Assembly: GCA_016709675.1 (NCBI GenBank)
Contig: JADJMH010000009.1
Location: 124,001-188,000 of the forward strand
Source: Candidatus Accumulibacter proximus
GTDB taxonomy: Bacteria; Pseudomonadota; Gammaproteobacteria; Burkholderiales; Rhodocyclaceae
DNA length: 64,000 nt
Reading direction: 5' to 3'
Position numbers and translations under genes: made by a program. Shown one piece after another: positions 17,496 through 25,562 of the stretch; position 1 is the first letter of the stretch; every line of letters starts with the position of its first letter. The notes beneath the pieces are model-generated. The model ran no database searches. It saw only the letters and a list, made by a program, of their open reading frames with translations, and had not been told where the DNA came from.

Positions 17496-17732
17496 TCAGC
17501 ACTCGTAGAGCTCGTCACGCGTCCAGCCCCGTGCGCCGATGGCTTCTTTCCGGCGCAGCCGTTCGAGCAGGTTGCGCCTCGCTCCCTGACGTTGATCGTC
17601 GTCCGAACGTGCAGGTGAAATCGTCGCCACTGGTTTACCACGCGAGAGTACGGTAAACACCTCTCCTTGGGCAACCTCACGTAGCACTCTGGAAAACTGG
17701 CGATTGGCATCCCCCGCTGAAACGATTCTCAT
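17496..17732 (-). CDS. Phd/YefM-type antitoxin
   Basis: A 78-residue antitoxin: MRIVSAGDANRQFSRVLREVAQGEVFTVLSRGKPVATISPA is the typical N-terminal DNA-binding fold, followed by a charged toxin-binding tail (GARGWTRDELYEC). Encoded immediately upstream of the PIN toxin. The AT-rich stretch with TAGTGTTGAGTACTACA just upstream (17748-17764) may be the autoregulatory operator. Confidence 0.85.
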   Translation of the reverse strand: MRIVSAGDANRQFSRVLREVAQGEVFTVLSRGKPVATISPARSDDDQRQGARRNLLERLRRKEAIGARGWTRDELYEC

Positions 17733-17820
17733 AAAGGTCCCTTGTATGTAGTGTTGAGTACTACATTATCCACCGGCAGCTCGCCTCGTCAAGTTGTCCA
17801 GGAAATTGAAATTCGAAATT

Positions 17821-18378
17821 CGGGGACAGTATATTTAACTTGTCGGGATCACGAACACGGCCAGGAGGACGAAGGTGTCGAGAATTGCGAGGGTGGTGGC
17901 ATCGGGTTATCCGCATCACGTGACACAACGGGGTAACCGTCGCCAGCAGACTTTTTTCTCTGATGACGATTATCGCGAGTACTTGCGCCTGATGTCGGCT
18001 TCGTGCGCGCGTCCGGGACTGAGGTCTGGGCTTACTGCCTGCTGCCGAACCATGTCCACCTGATCATGGTGCCGCAGCATCCCGATGGACTGCGCCGTGC
18101 GATCAGTGAGGCGCATCGGCGCTCTACGCTCGGCTGTGGTTGCGAACTGGCGAGAGTACCTGAACGAAGCGATGGATCAGCCTCTGGCCGAAAAGATCCA
18201 TGCTCACACCCGGACGGGTCGCCCGCTGGGCGAAGAAGCCTTCGTCAGCGAACTGGAAGCGCGGCTCGAGCGCCGGCTGCGGCCGCAGAAACGCGGTCCA
18301 AAGCCGAGATCGGAAACCGGCGAGTAGGGCGTTCCTTTCTGATCGGCGCCGCGAGTCAAGTTGACTATACTGTCCCCG
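17821..18378 (+). mobile_element. RAYT element copy 2, internally deleted
   Basis: Left end CGGGGACAGTATATTTAACT (17821-) and right end TTGACTATACTGTCCCCG (to 18378) match element 1, and the 3' flank before the right end is nearly identical in both. The transposase inside is broken. Confidence 0.8.
17875..18327 (+). pseudogene. RAYT transposase, internally deleted
   Basis: A close copy of the 16299 gene. The N-terminal part is nearly identical up to SASCAR, then a frameshift follows (18010-18015; CCGGGAC versus ACCGGGAC). After the HUH segment, about 200 bp are missing, joining IGALRS directly to AVVANWREYL. The C-terminal part (DQPLAEKIHAHTRTGRPLGEEAF... to 18327) is well preserved. The catalytic tyrosine region lies in the deleted part, so no activity is expected. 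Confidence 0.9.
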
Positions 18379-19351
18379 AATTGCCTTCGCCGAACACGGC
18401 GTCCAGGGTCTGTGCGTCGAGCACGCGCTTTGCCCACGTCTCCAGGCGCGCAGGTTCGGCGCCTGCGAGCCGGGCCTCGGCCCAGGCCGGCAGGGAGCCG
18501 AAGCGCCAGGTCAACAGCTGCTTCAGCAGGCGTGCCTCGCCTTGCTCGATGCCCTTTTCGATCCCTCTCTCCGTCGCCTGTTGTTCCCATTGCTCTGCAA
18601 TCGTCAGCATCAGTTCATCTCCACCACTCAAAGTTTGCGTCACAGCCTGGCGCAACTGGTCACCGCTCAAGCGGTCAATGCTCGCCGCCTGCGCCAGGTA
18701 GCGTAGAAGCGTACGTACATAGTCCAGCCCTTTCGAACTCTGCGCCAAGTCCCGCAGCAGTCCCAGAATTTCCGGCAGCCGTTCGCGCAACTCGTCCCGG
18801 AAGATGTACTTCAGGGTCAGCAGCGCCGTTTGCAGCATTACCGCACCTCGCAGCTCATCGTCCCGGTAGTCGCTCAAGTCGATCAGGTGATAGACACACG
18901 CCGGCACATAGGCTCGTAGCGCCGGGGCGTCTTCGACCTCGTCGGCGAATTGCCGGCTGACGCGCCAGGTCGCCGCGCCGTGATAGACCACGACCGGTAC
19001 GACCACGGGCAGGCGACCGGAATTCCCGGCGTTCAGCCATTGTTCCCAGATCCGCACCCGATAACGCAGGAGGTCCAGGCCGATTCGCGACTCGACATAG
19101 CTCTTGTGTTCGAACAGCACGTGCACATAGCCGGGGCCGCCGTCCCGAAGATCGACCGCGTACAGCAGGTCCGCGGGATGCAGCGCGAGTTCCGGATCGA
19201 GAAACGAGTCCTTGGCCGCGCGTAAGGTCTTCCAGTTCAGCGCCTGCGCTGCTGTTGTCGGCAGATAGCGCTCCAGGAATTCCGCCGCCACCTCGGTTCG
19301 CCCGAACACCGCCTTGAAAAAGCGGTCGTGCGGGCTGTTCGACGCTGTCAT
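18365..19351 (-). CDS. Rpn-family PD-(D/E)XK nuclease/transposase-like protein
   Basis: A 328-residue protein of the Rpn/PDDEXK family: PHDRFFKAVFG at the N-terminus, DLLYAVDLRDGGPGYVHVLFEHKSY (~60-87, the D-E-x-K nuclease core), and a helical C-terminal half. A run such as TERGIEKGIEQGEARLLKQLL (~265-285) is the typical variable, phase-prone region of these proteins. Its last codons (GNSGTV and stop) come from the right-end repeat of RAYT element 2. Such proteins promote recombination and often vary between strains. Confidence 0.85.
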   Translation of the reverse strand: MTASNSPHDRFFKAVFGRTEVAAEFLERYLPTTAAQALNWKTLRAAKDSFLDPELALHPADLLYAVDLRDGGPGYVHVLFEHKSYVESRIGLDLLRYRVRIWEQWLNAGNSGRLPVVVPVVVYHGAATWRVSRQFADEVEDAPALRAYVPACVYHLIDLSDYRDDELRGAVMLQTALLTLKYIFRDELRERLPEILGLLRDLAQSSKGLDYVRTLLRYLAQAASIDRLSGDQLRQAVTQTLSGGDELMLTIAEQWEQQATERGIEKGIEQGEARLLKQLLTWRFGSLPAWAEARLAGAEPARLETWAKRVLDAQTLDAVFGEGNSGTV

Positions 19352-19664
19352 CTGCGATCTCCACCAATCGCTGCAATTCTATCCTACGATCATCAGCCCT
19401 GCCGCCAACAGCGGCAGCGCAATACGGTGACGGTACCGGTTACCGCCGCATGTGCCTTGCCAGTCGGCTGATTATTGCTGGCCACCCGGCTGGCGTGTTT
19501 CGAGAAGAGTGGTGAGGAGCCCGCGCCTGTGCAGCAGGCGTGGAGGGAAGATCAGGGGCCGTGAAGAACTGGTGCAACAGGTGGGCGAAATGCTCGATCA
19601 GGTACGTTACCGGCACGATTGCCTCGTTATCTTTCGATGCAGAGTGTCCTTGATGCGAACGGCA
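19352..19664. other. Intergenic, nothing recognised
   Basis: Between two minus-strand genes; should hold the Rpn promoter. No motif, hairpin or coding sequence stands out. Confidence 0.5.
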
Positions 19665-19931
19665 CTACTTGGTCCACCCGGTGACCGGCGTCACCGGCAC
19701 CAGTTCCATATCGACATAGGGCCGGAACGGCGCCTGAATCTGCTCCAGCAGGGCGGGGTCGTCGGTTTCGAGCAGCGCGAAGGTGCGCGAGCCGTCGTTG
19801 GCCGCCCAGTCATTGTGCAGTACGAGTCCGGGCGGGATACCGTCGTAGAAGCCCTGCGCCAGCTTGCCCAGCTGTGCGAAATCGTCGGCGGTCAGGCCGG
19901 GGCGGGTGCGATTGATCAGCATATAGAACAT
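19665..19931 (-). CDS. Small ferredoxin-fold protein (DUF3303-like)
   Basis: An 88-residue protein, MFYMLINRTRPGLTADDFAQL, ending LVPVTPVTGWTK. The compact alpha/beta pattern resembles dimeric alpha-beta barrel or DUF3303-type small proteins; no catalytic residue can be named. The ATG at 19931 has GGAG 10 bp upstream and is preferred over an upstream start that would overlap the previous gene. It follows the VTT membrane protein by 23 bp. Confidence 0.7.
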   Translation of the reverse strand: MFYMLINRTRPGLTADDFAQLGKLAQGFYDGIPPGLVLHNDWAANDGSRTFALLETDDPALLEQIQAPFRPYVDMELVPVTPVTGWTK

Positions 19932-19954
19932 GTGGGCGTCTCCAGGAGGATTGG

Positions 19955-20566
19955 TCAGTCGGATGTTGCGACCTTGACGGTGCGCATTCGTCGTCGCCAC
20001 AGCCACCAGGCGACTGCCGGCACGGCCATCGGCACGAGCAGGCCGGGACCGGCCAGCGCGCCGGGCAGCAGGGCGGCGCCATTGCCGGCCAGTACCAGCG
20101 CGTAGATCGCGTTGCCGGCGGCGCAGGCGCCGACGAAGGGCCAGAACGCGACACGTTCCGCCCCCGCGGCGATGGCAGCGGCTTCGGCCAGCACCGGCAC
20201 CGGTCGGCTGAGAAACAGGACCGTCAGGGTCGGTGTCTCTGGCAGTGGCGTCCGCAGGCGGCCCAGCAGCAAGCGTCCGCCGGCGTAGGCGAGGAGGTTG
20301 CCGGCGAGCATGCCAAGCCAGGCCGCGAGCGCGCCGGCGAGGAACCCGAGGCGGGCGCCGAGCAGCGTGCCGAGGATGCTGGAAGGGACCGGCAGCAGCG
20401 CGTCGGCGGCGAGCAAACCGGCGCCGGTCAACGCGAACTGCAGCGCGTTGTCGTCGGCGGCCGACAGCCAGCGCTCGCCCGGCAATTCGCCGAGCAGGAC
20501 GAAGGGCACGACCGGAATCAGCACGGCCAGCAAAACGACTATAATCAGACGCAAACGCGCAGGCAT
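19955..20566 (-). CDS. VTT/TVP38-type membrane protein
   Basis: A 203-residue polytopic protein with an N-terminal helix (RLIIVVLLAVLIPVVPFVLL), reentrant-like glycine-rich segments with LPVPSSILGTLLGARLG (~58-74), then GNLLAYAGGRLL and a final helix before WRRRMRT. This is the pattern of the VTT (DedA/TMEM64) family, putative lipid scramblases or transporters. It is divergent from the radical SAM gene at 20654, with only 87 bp between the starts. Confidence 0.78.
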   Translation of the reverse strand: MPARLRLIIVVLLAVLIPVVPFVLLGELPGERWLSAADDNALQFALTGAGLLAADALLPVPSSILGTLLGARLGFLAGALAAWLGMLAGNLLAYAGGRLLLGRLRTPLPETPTLTVLFLSRPVPVLAEAAAIAAGAERVAFWPFVGACAAGNAIYALVLAGNGAALLPGALAGPGLLVPMAVPAVAWWLWRRRMRTVKVATSD

Positions 20567-20653
20567 GGGGTGGGCCGGTTTCCCGCAGTCATCTCAACGC
20601 AAAGCGTCAGCGATTCTAACAGCAACCGTTAACCCTGGATAGCGAGGCGCAGC

Positions 20654-21892
20654 ATGACGCTCAGCACTTTACCCCCTTCCGCTCGCTTCAAGCTGGAGAT
20701 GATGTTTCACGGCATCCGCTACAGCGCGGCGCTGGGCAAGGCAGCCGAGCATGCCTTCCCGAATTATTATCCGTACCGCTTTCAGCCGGGCGAGCCCGAT
20801 CCCACCGGCACCGGCAAGGCCAGCATTCCCTACCTGCTGACCCTCGAGGATGACACGCTGATCCGTATCAAGGGTAACGGTGATTCGCCGTGGGTGGTGA
20901 ACGGCGACCGGGAAGCGGGCTACCGCCTGTGCAAGGACGGCGAGCCAGCGGTTGCCGTGCAGTTCACGCCGCTGCCGCGCTGGATGCAGGCCGAGACCAG
21001 CGACGGCTTTCCGATGGCCCGGAGCGGCATCGAATTGCTCGGTGACATGGCGGTGATCAACCTGGCGCCCGGGTGCGAGTATTTTCTGCACAAGATCGAC
21101 GGCGTTTCGATGCGCTGCGCCTTTTGCGCCTATGGCGCGCCCGACGAGCGGGTGGCGCACCTTGGCCAGAAAACCGGCCAGGTGTCCTTGCCCGAGCAGA
21201 CCTATGCCCGCATGCAGGAGACCCTGCGCGCCGTGCTGGCCGAGAGCGACATCCGCCACCTCTACCTGGTCGGCGGGGCTTTGCCGGACTGGCGTCAGGA
21301 GGGCCGCCGTTACCTGGAAGTGGCCCGGCAGGTGCAGGCGGTCAATCAGCGGCGGATTCCCGTGTCCTGTGGCTCCGGCGCCCTGCCCGACGATATCCTG
21401 CAGGAATTGCACGCGGAGAAACTGGTCGACAATGTCTGCTTCAACCTGGAGGTCTGGTCAGAAGCCCTGTTCGCCAAGGTCTCTCCCGGCAAGCACCATT
21501 TCGTCGGCTATGACCGCTGGATCCGCGCGCTGGAGCAGGCCGTGGCGCTCTGGGGGGCGGGCCATGTCTATAGCGCGATGGTCGGCGGCATCGAACTGGA
21601 ACCCGAGCACGGGATGTCCGGAGAGCAGGCGGTGGCACTGGCGCTGGAAGGTGCCGAAGCACTTTGCTCGCGCGGCATCATTCCGATCTACTCGCTGTAC
21701 TGGCCGGTCGGCGGACGCGATCATCCCGATTATCTTGACCGTCTGCACCAGTACTTCGAGACCCTGAACCTCGGCTGTCACGCCATCCGCCGGAAACACG
21801 GGCTGCATATCTGGGACGGTTTCATGTGCCACCGCTGCGCCGCCATGCAACTGGAGTGCGACGTCGATCGGGCTGACGCCCGGAGCTGCTGA
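20654..21892 (+). CDS. Radical SAM protein with an unusual cysteine motif
   Basis: A 412-residue protein. The cluster-binding region reads C-EYFLHKIDGVSMR-CAFC (~residues 141-158), i.e. CX13CX2C instead of CX3CX2C. Barrel elements follow: LYLVGGALPDW (GGE-like), PVSCGSGALPDDIL and CFNLEVWSEALFAKVSPGKHHF. A second Cys cluster ends the protein (MCHRCAAMQLEC), perhaps an auxiliary site. Product unknown. It sits among genes for exported toroid-type proteins and an O-methyltransferase, so a role in the same metabolite pathway is possible. Confidence 0.85.
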   Translation: MTLSTLPPSARFKLEMMFHGIRYSAALGKAAEHAFPNYYPYRFQPGEPDPTGTGKASIPYLLTLEDDTLIRIKGNGDSPWVVNGDREAGYRLCKDGEPAVAVQFTPLPRWMQAETSDGFPMARSGIELLGDMAVINLAPGCEYFLHKIDGVSMRCAFCAYGAPDERVAHLGQKTGQVSLPEQTYARMQETLRAVLAESDIRHLYLVGGALPDWRQEGRRYLEVARQVQAVNQRRIPVSCGSGALPDDILQELHAEKLVDNVCFNLEVWSEALFAKVSPGKHHFVGYDRWIRALEQAVALWGAGHVYSAMVGGIELEPEHGMSGEQAVALALEGAEALCSRGIIPIYSLYWPVGGRDHPDYLDRLHQYFETLNLGCHAIRRKHGLHIWDGFMCHRCAAMQLECDVDRADARSC

Positions 21893-21931
21893 CGCCCGGA
21901 GCTAGCGCGATCGCTCCGGGCGGTCAGAAAC

Positions 21932-23107
21932 CTACAGGCCGCGATAGAGGATTTCCATGGTCAGCGTCGCGTAGGCGGTGACCAGATGGGGGTCGCTTTC
22001 CATGTAGCGGGCGCTCTGCTTGTTCACCCACGAACCGTCGGCATTCTGCAGGTTGAGCAGGTGCTTGGCCAGTTCCTGACGCCAGTTGACCTTGCTGCCG
22101 TCCTTCATCACCAGGGTGTCGATGCCGGCAATGCTCAGCGCCTTGGCCATCGTGTGGTAGTAATAGAACAGTCCATCCTTGCCGAGGCCGGGGTTCTCGT
22201 TCAGCGAGTAGTTGCGGGTCAGCCATTCCTTGACGGCGACGACGCGCGGATCGTTCTTGTCCATCTGGGCGTAGATGAAACTCAGCAGACCGTTGTAGCT
22301 CGCGCTGCCATAGGAGCGGAAAGCCACCTTGCCGTCGCCAACGGGCATTTCGCCCGCCTTGCTGTTCTCGGGGAAGTAAATGAAGCCGCCCTTGTTTTCG
22401 GCATCGCCGCTGACCCACGGCTGGTCATTCTGGCCCGGCAGGTTCTGGCTGCGCGTGATGAACTGCGCGGCGGCCTTCCAGTTGAGGTCCTTGGCGTCCG
22501 GATCATTGGCCACGTCGCTCTTCAGGTAGCGGGTGTAGTACAGCGCCTCGAGGGCGGCGGTGGTGTTGTTGATGTCGGAATTCTTGGCACCGCGGCCGCC
22601 GTAGCCGACGCCGCCATCCAGCGGATGATCGCCCATCCCCTTCTCGCCGAAGTCGTCCTGCTGGCTGATCAGATACTTGCGAGCATTCTTCAGGATCGGC
22701 TCGTAGGCCTTGTTGTTCGCCACCATGAATGCGGTCATCGAAATCGCGGTGTTGTAGTTTGGCAGGCCCTTGCTGTAGATGCTGCCGTCAGGCTTGACGT
22801 TGGTGGCCAGATAGTCATAGCCCGCCTTGATGTTCTTCTGGTACTTCTTCTGGTAGAACTTCGATGGGTCTCCCTGGAAGGCGGTGAGGATCAACGCGGT
22901 CACTGCCGGGTGTTCGCTTTGGGCCCAGTACCCTTCTGGTTGCTGCTTGCCAGCCAGCCAGGTGAGCCCCTTGCCGATCGAATTCTCGACCTCGACGCGC
23001 AAGGAGAGGTCCGGTGTGGTTTGTGCAACGACCTTTTCGGCGGCGATCGAGCCCAGGGGCAGGAACGCCATCACGGCTACAGGCAACAGGGCAGCGTACT
23101 TTCTCAT
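21932..23107 (-). CDS. Exported alpha/alpha-toroid (squalene-cyclase-fold) protein
   Basis: A 391-residue protein with a signal peptide (YAALLPVAVMAFLPLGSIAAE) and repeated toroid motifs with QW-like sequences: QQPEGYWAQSEHPAVTALILTA, KPDGSIYSKGLPNYNTAISMTA, and near the end NADGSWVNKQSARYMESDP. Export to the periplasm and the lack of the DXDD catalytic box of squalene-hopene cyclases argue against a standard cyclase. It follows the YdjY-like gene by 20 bp with GGAG before the ATG. It resembles the central part of the dockerin-type protein at 11640. Confidence 0.8.
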   Translation of the reverse strand: MRKYAALLPVAVMAFLPLGSIAAEKVVAQTTPDLSLRVEVENSIGKGLTWLAGKQQPEGYWAQSEHPAVTALILTAFQGDPSKFYQKKYQKNIKAGYDYLATNVKPDGSIYSKGLPNYNTAISMTAFMVANNKAYEPILKNARKYLISQQDDFGEKGMGDHPLDGGVGYGGRGAKNSDINNTTAALEALYYTRYLKSDVANDPDAKDLNWKAAAQFITRSQNLPGQNDQPWVSGDAENKGGFIYFPENSKAGEMPVGDGKVAFRSYGSASYNGLLSFIYAQMDKNDPRVVAVKEWLTRNYSLNENPGLGKDGLFYYYHTMAKALSIAGIDTLVMKDGSKVNWRQELAKHLLNLQNADGSWVNKQSARYMESDPHLVTAYATLTMEILYRGL

Positions 23108-23127
23108 GACAATCTCCAGTGGGGGGG

Positions 23128-23844
23128 TTACTTGGCAGGGGTGATGATCACCTGGACCGGCGTTCCGACGGCTGGCACGGTTCCCTGTTTGACGAACCAG
23201 ATGGCGTTGCTGTGGCCTCCCGGCGACGCATTGTCGATCATCGCGACCGGGTCATGCCAGATCGCGACGATCGAGCCGGTTTCCTGGGACATGAACCGGC
23301 CCTGACGGACAAGGGAGCCGCTATAGACCCAGTTCAGTGGTTCGACGTCGCGCGCGACGTCGCCGAAGCGGTTGATCAACCATTTCTCAACCGGGATGAC
23401 CTCCTTTCGGGATCCGGTATCCGCGATCAGGGTGATGCGGACGCGCTCGCCGCTGGGCGTTTCGGGATCGCCTTGCCGGGCCAGCGGCTTTTCCGTCGGC
23501 TCGAAGCCCAGCAGGAGGAAAGCGACTTTCAGGTTGTAGGGCTCCACCGATGTTCGCAACAGGCTTTCATGCGTTTTTCCCTTGCGGTGGACGAGCAGGT
23601 ACTCGACCATGCCCTTGTCCATGTTGACTTCGCCGGGAAAGGTGACCGAGCGCTCCGCTTTGTTGATCAGGACGTCACCGAGTCGAAAGACGCCCTTGGC
23701 GGTCTCCACCGGGGCAAGCTGCCCACCTGCGTCGCCTGGACCGGCGGGCGCTGGCGGCGCAGCAGCATCGGCAGCGAGGCATGAGAGGGAAGCGATGGCG
23801 CCGCTGAGCAGGAGTGCATTGAGGGCGATTCTGGTTGGTTTCAC
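23128..23844 (-). CDS. Exported YdjY-domain protein
   Basis: A 238-residue protein starting at a GTG (23844) with AGGAG 8 bp upstream. A signal peptide (LLLSGAIASLSCLAADAA) is followed by a beta-rich domain: DVLINKAERSVTFPGEVNMDKGMVEYLLVHRKGKTHESLL (~55-95) is the typical YdjY-domain core. It is transcribed with the downstream exported toroid-fold gene. Function unknown; the domain is found in secreted proteins. Confidence 0.8.
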   Translation of the reverse strand: MKPTRIALNALLLSGAIASLSCLAADAAAPPAPAGPGDAGGQLAPVETAKGVFRLGDVLINKAERSVTFPGEVNMDKGMVEYLLVHRKGKTHESLLRTSVEPYNLKVAFLLLGFEPTEKPLARQGDPETPSGERVRITLIADTGSRKEVIPVEKWLINRFGDVARDVEPLNWVYSGSLVRQGRFMSQETGSIVAIWHDPVAMIDNASPGGHSNAIWFVKQGTVPAVGTPVQVIITPAK

Positions 23845-23917
23845 GGGGTCTCCTGGTCTCGTAAACTCGGGGTGGCGTTGCCTGCTCGGCAGACGAAGGT
23901 GAGTTGCGTCTCGCCGG

Positions 23918-24910
23918 CTACTTGCGGGCGGTGGCGAAACTGTGTGGCATCGGCGGCGGCAGGGGTTTGACCTTGATGTCGGTGAACCCGGCCTCCTGCA
24001 GCCAGCCGGTCAATTCAGAATCGGCAAACACCCAGCCATTCTCGGTGGTCAGCGCCATATTGACCGCGAACAGCGCGCTGAACTTCGGCTTGGTGTGGCT
24101 GCTGTCGGTCATCATGTCCATCACATTGACGATGCCGCCGGGCTTCAAGGCGGCGTAGGCCTTGCCAAGAAGCGCCCGGATGCTTTCCGGCGACTCCTGG
24201 TGGAACATGCCAAAGAAGTTGATGACATCGTTGCCGGCAGGGAAAGGCGTGCGCCGATAGTCGCCGGCAAGCGTCCTGACCTGTGCCGCGCAGCCCTGCT
24301 GCTCGATCAGCTCTTCCGCCACCTTGACCACATCCGGCAGGTCGAGAACGGTACAGGCGATGGCCGGATGACGTCGTGCAATCAGCACGGAGTAGGTGCC
24401 GGGACCACCGCCGACATCAAGCAGGGTTCTGCACTGCGTCAGATCGAGTTCTTCGAGGACTGCCCGGCCGATGGCCAGCGCCCGATGATGCATGGAGAGA
24501 ACGAAGGTTCGCGTCCGCTCTGCATCCTGGCCGAGGTGGCATTCCGGCTTCTCAACCGGTTTGCCGGTCCTGACCAGCGTATCGAGTTTGCCCCAGGCGG
24601 CATAGACGTCGCGATTGTAGCGAATGGCCGCGGACAGGTCGCCGGGCGAACCGGGCACGAGGAAGACGGCAGTCTCCGGGGTATTCGAGTAGGTCTCCGC
24701 CTGCTTGCTGAGCAGTTCCAGCGCCACGCAGGCGTCGAGCAGCAGGCGTGTTCCCCGCTCATCGAGCTGTAGCGCCGAGGCCAGGCTGGCTGCATCCATC
24801 GGGCCCGACTCGGCCAGCCTGGCGAAGACGCCGAGATCCGACGCGGTAAACAGCACGCAGGAATCGAAGAAGGAACTCGTCATTCCGATGATGCGATCAG
24901 GTTTCAGCAT
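23918..24910 (-). CDS. SAM-dependent O-methyltransferase
   Basis: A 330-residue class I methyltransferase of the caffeate/acetylserotonin type: a dimerisation winged-helix N-terminus (DLGVFARLAESGPMDAASLASAL), SAM-binding motif LLDVGGGPGTYSVLIARRHP (~168-187), and FGMFHQESPE, where plant enzymes carry the catalytic His. Substrate unknown. The ATG at 24910 was chosen over a longer reading because it gives the family start (MLKPDRIIGM). It is the first of three minus-strand genes here. Confidence 0.88.
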   Translation of the reverse strand: MLKPDRIIGMTSSFFDSCVLFTASDLGVFARLAESGPMDAASLASALQLDERGTRLLLDACVALELLSKQAETYSNTPETAVFLVPGSPGDLSAAIRYNRDVYAAWGKLDTLVRTGKPVEKPECHLGQDAERTRTFVLSMHHRALAIGRAVLEELDLTQCRTLLDVGGGPGTYSVLIARRHPAIACTVLDLPDVVKVAEELIEQQGCAAQVRTLAGDYRRTPFPAGNDVINFFGMFHQESPESIRALLGKAYAALKPGGIVNVMDMMTDSSHTKPKFSALFAVNMALTTENGWVFADSELTGWLQEAGFTDIKVKPLPPPMPHSFATARK

Positions 24911-25224
24911 TGAGCGACTCCAAATGGGGCCAGCATTGAATCCGTCCACGGGCCGATGGCGGCGACCAGATCCCCTGCTTGCTGGACGGCATCTTGACCC
25001 TGATCGGGCATCGACAGGGGGTGCTTGGCGATTCCGCGGCGGCGAGATCGAGGGATCAGGCTTCCACGGCAGCGCGGCGAGTATAGCTTCTCGCGCGAGC
25101 GACGGTCAATCTTGGGAAATTCGCTGCCGCGCTGTCGCGGGCTGCATGGCCGCCGCAAACGCTGACGCGTTGACACGCGATTCTGCCGGCCCCAGCATCT
25201 GGTGCCGCAGCGCGGTGCCGGGAG
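24911..25224. other. Intergenic between divergent methyltransferase and eboD
   Basis: No gene seen. It must carry the methyltransferase promoter on the minus strand; none is obvious. The eboD regulatory pair starts at 25225. Confidence 0.5.
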
Positions 25225-25241
25225 TGTCGATTTTTCTTACA
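25225..25241 (+). promoter_or_regulatory. PrsR-like upstream element (copy 3)
   Basis: TGTCGATTTTTCTTACA, one mismatch from copy 1 at 11494. It is followed 75 bp later by a near-consensus sigma-54 promoter. Confidence 0.8.
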
Positions 25242-25315
25242 GTTGCTTGTGACCGGCCCGGCCCGTTTGCCGAGCCGGCTGCGTAGGCCATTAATAAAAT
25301 GGCGCTTTATTTTTT

Positions 25316-25330
25316 TGGCACGATCCATGC
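25316..25330 (+). promoter_or_regulatory. Sigma-54 promoter for eboD
   Basis: TGGCACGATCCATGC: perfect TGGCACG -24 box and a good -12 box (ATGC), the best sigma-54 match of the three. It points to eboD at 25563 across a ~230-bp leader. Confidence 0.85.
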
Positions 25331-25386
25331 TTCGTGGGTGATGACTCGCCCTGTCAGGGCGTGGTCGGCGATCATGGTCCGGGTCA

Positions 25387-25412
25387 GGCGGCATCGCTAC
25401 CGCGATGCCGCC
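25387..25412 (+). promoter_or_regulatory. Perfect 11-bp hairpin in the eboD leader
   Basis: GGCGGCATCGC, loop TACC, GCGATGCCGCC, inside the untranslated leader between the sigma-54 promoter and eboD. No T-run follows, so a simple terminator is unlikely; it could be an attenuator, a protein-binding site or an mRNA stabiliser. Confidence 0.6.
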
Positions 25413-25562
25413 CGCTGGCAGGGAATTCAAGCATGATCAGAGTCAATCTGTTGGTTGGGCGAGGCGCAGCCGTTTACCAAGCCGCCCCCATCTTGGGTCC
25501 CCTGTGCCTGGCCCAAGCCTGCGACCGTGTTCAGGTCCGACCCTCCGCCTTTGGGGAAAGCC

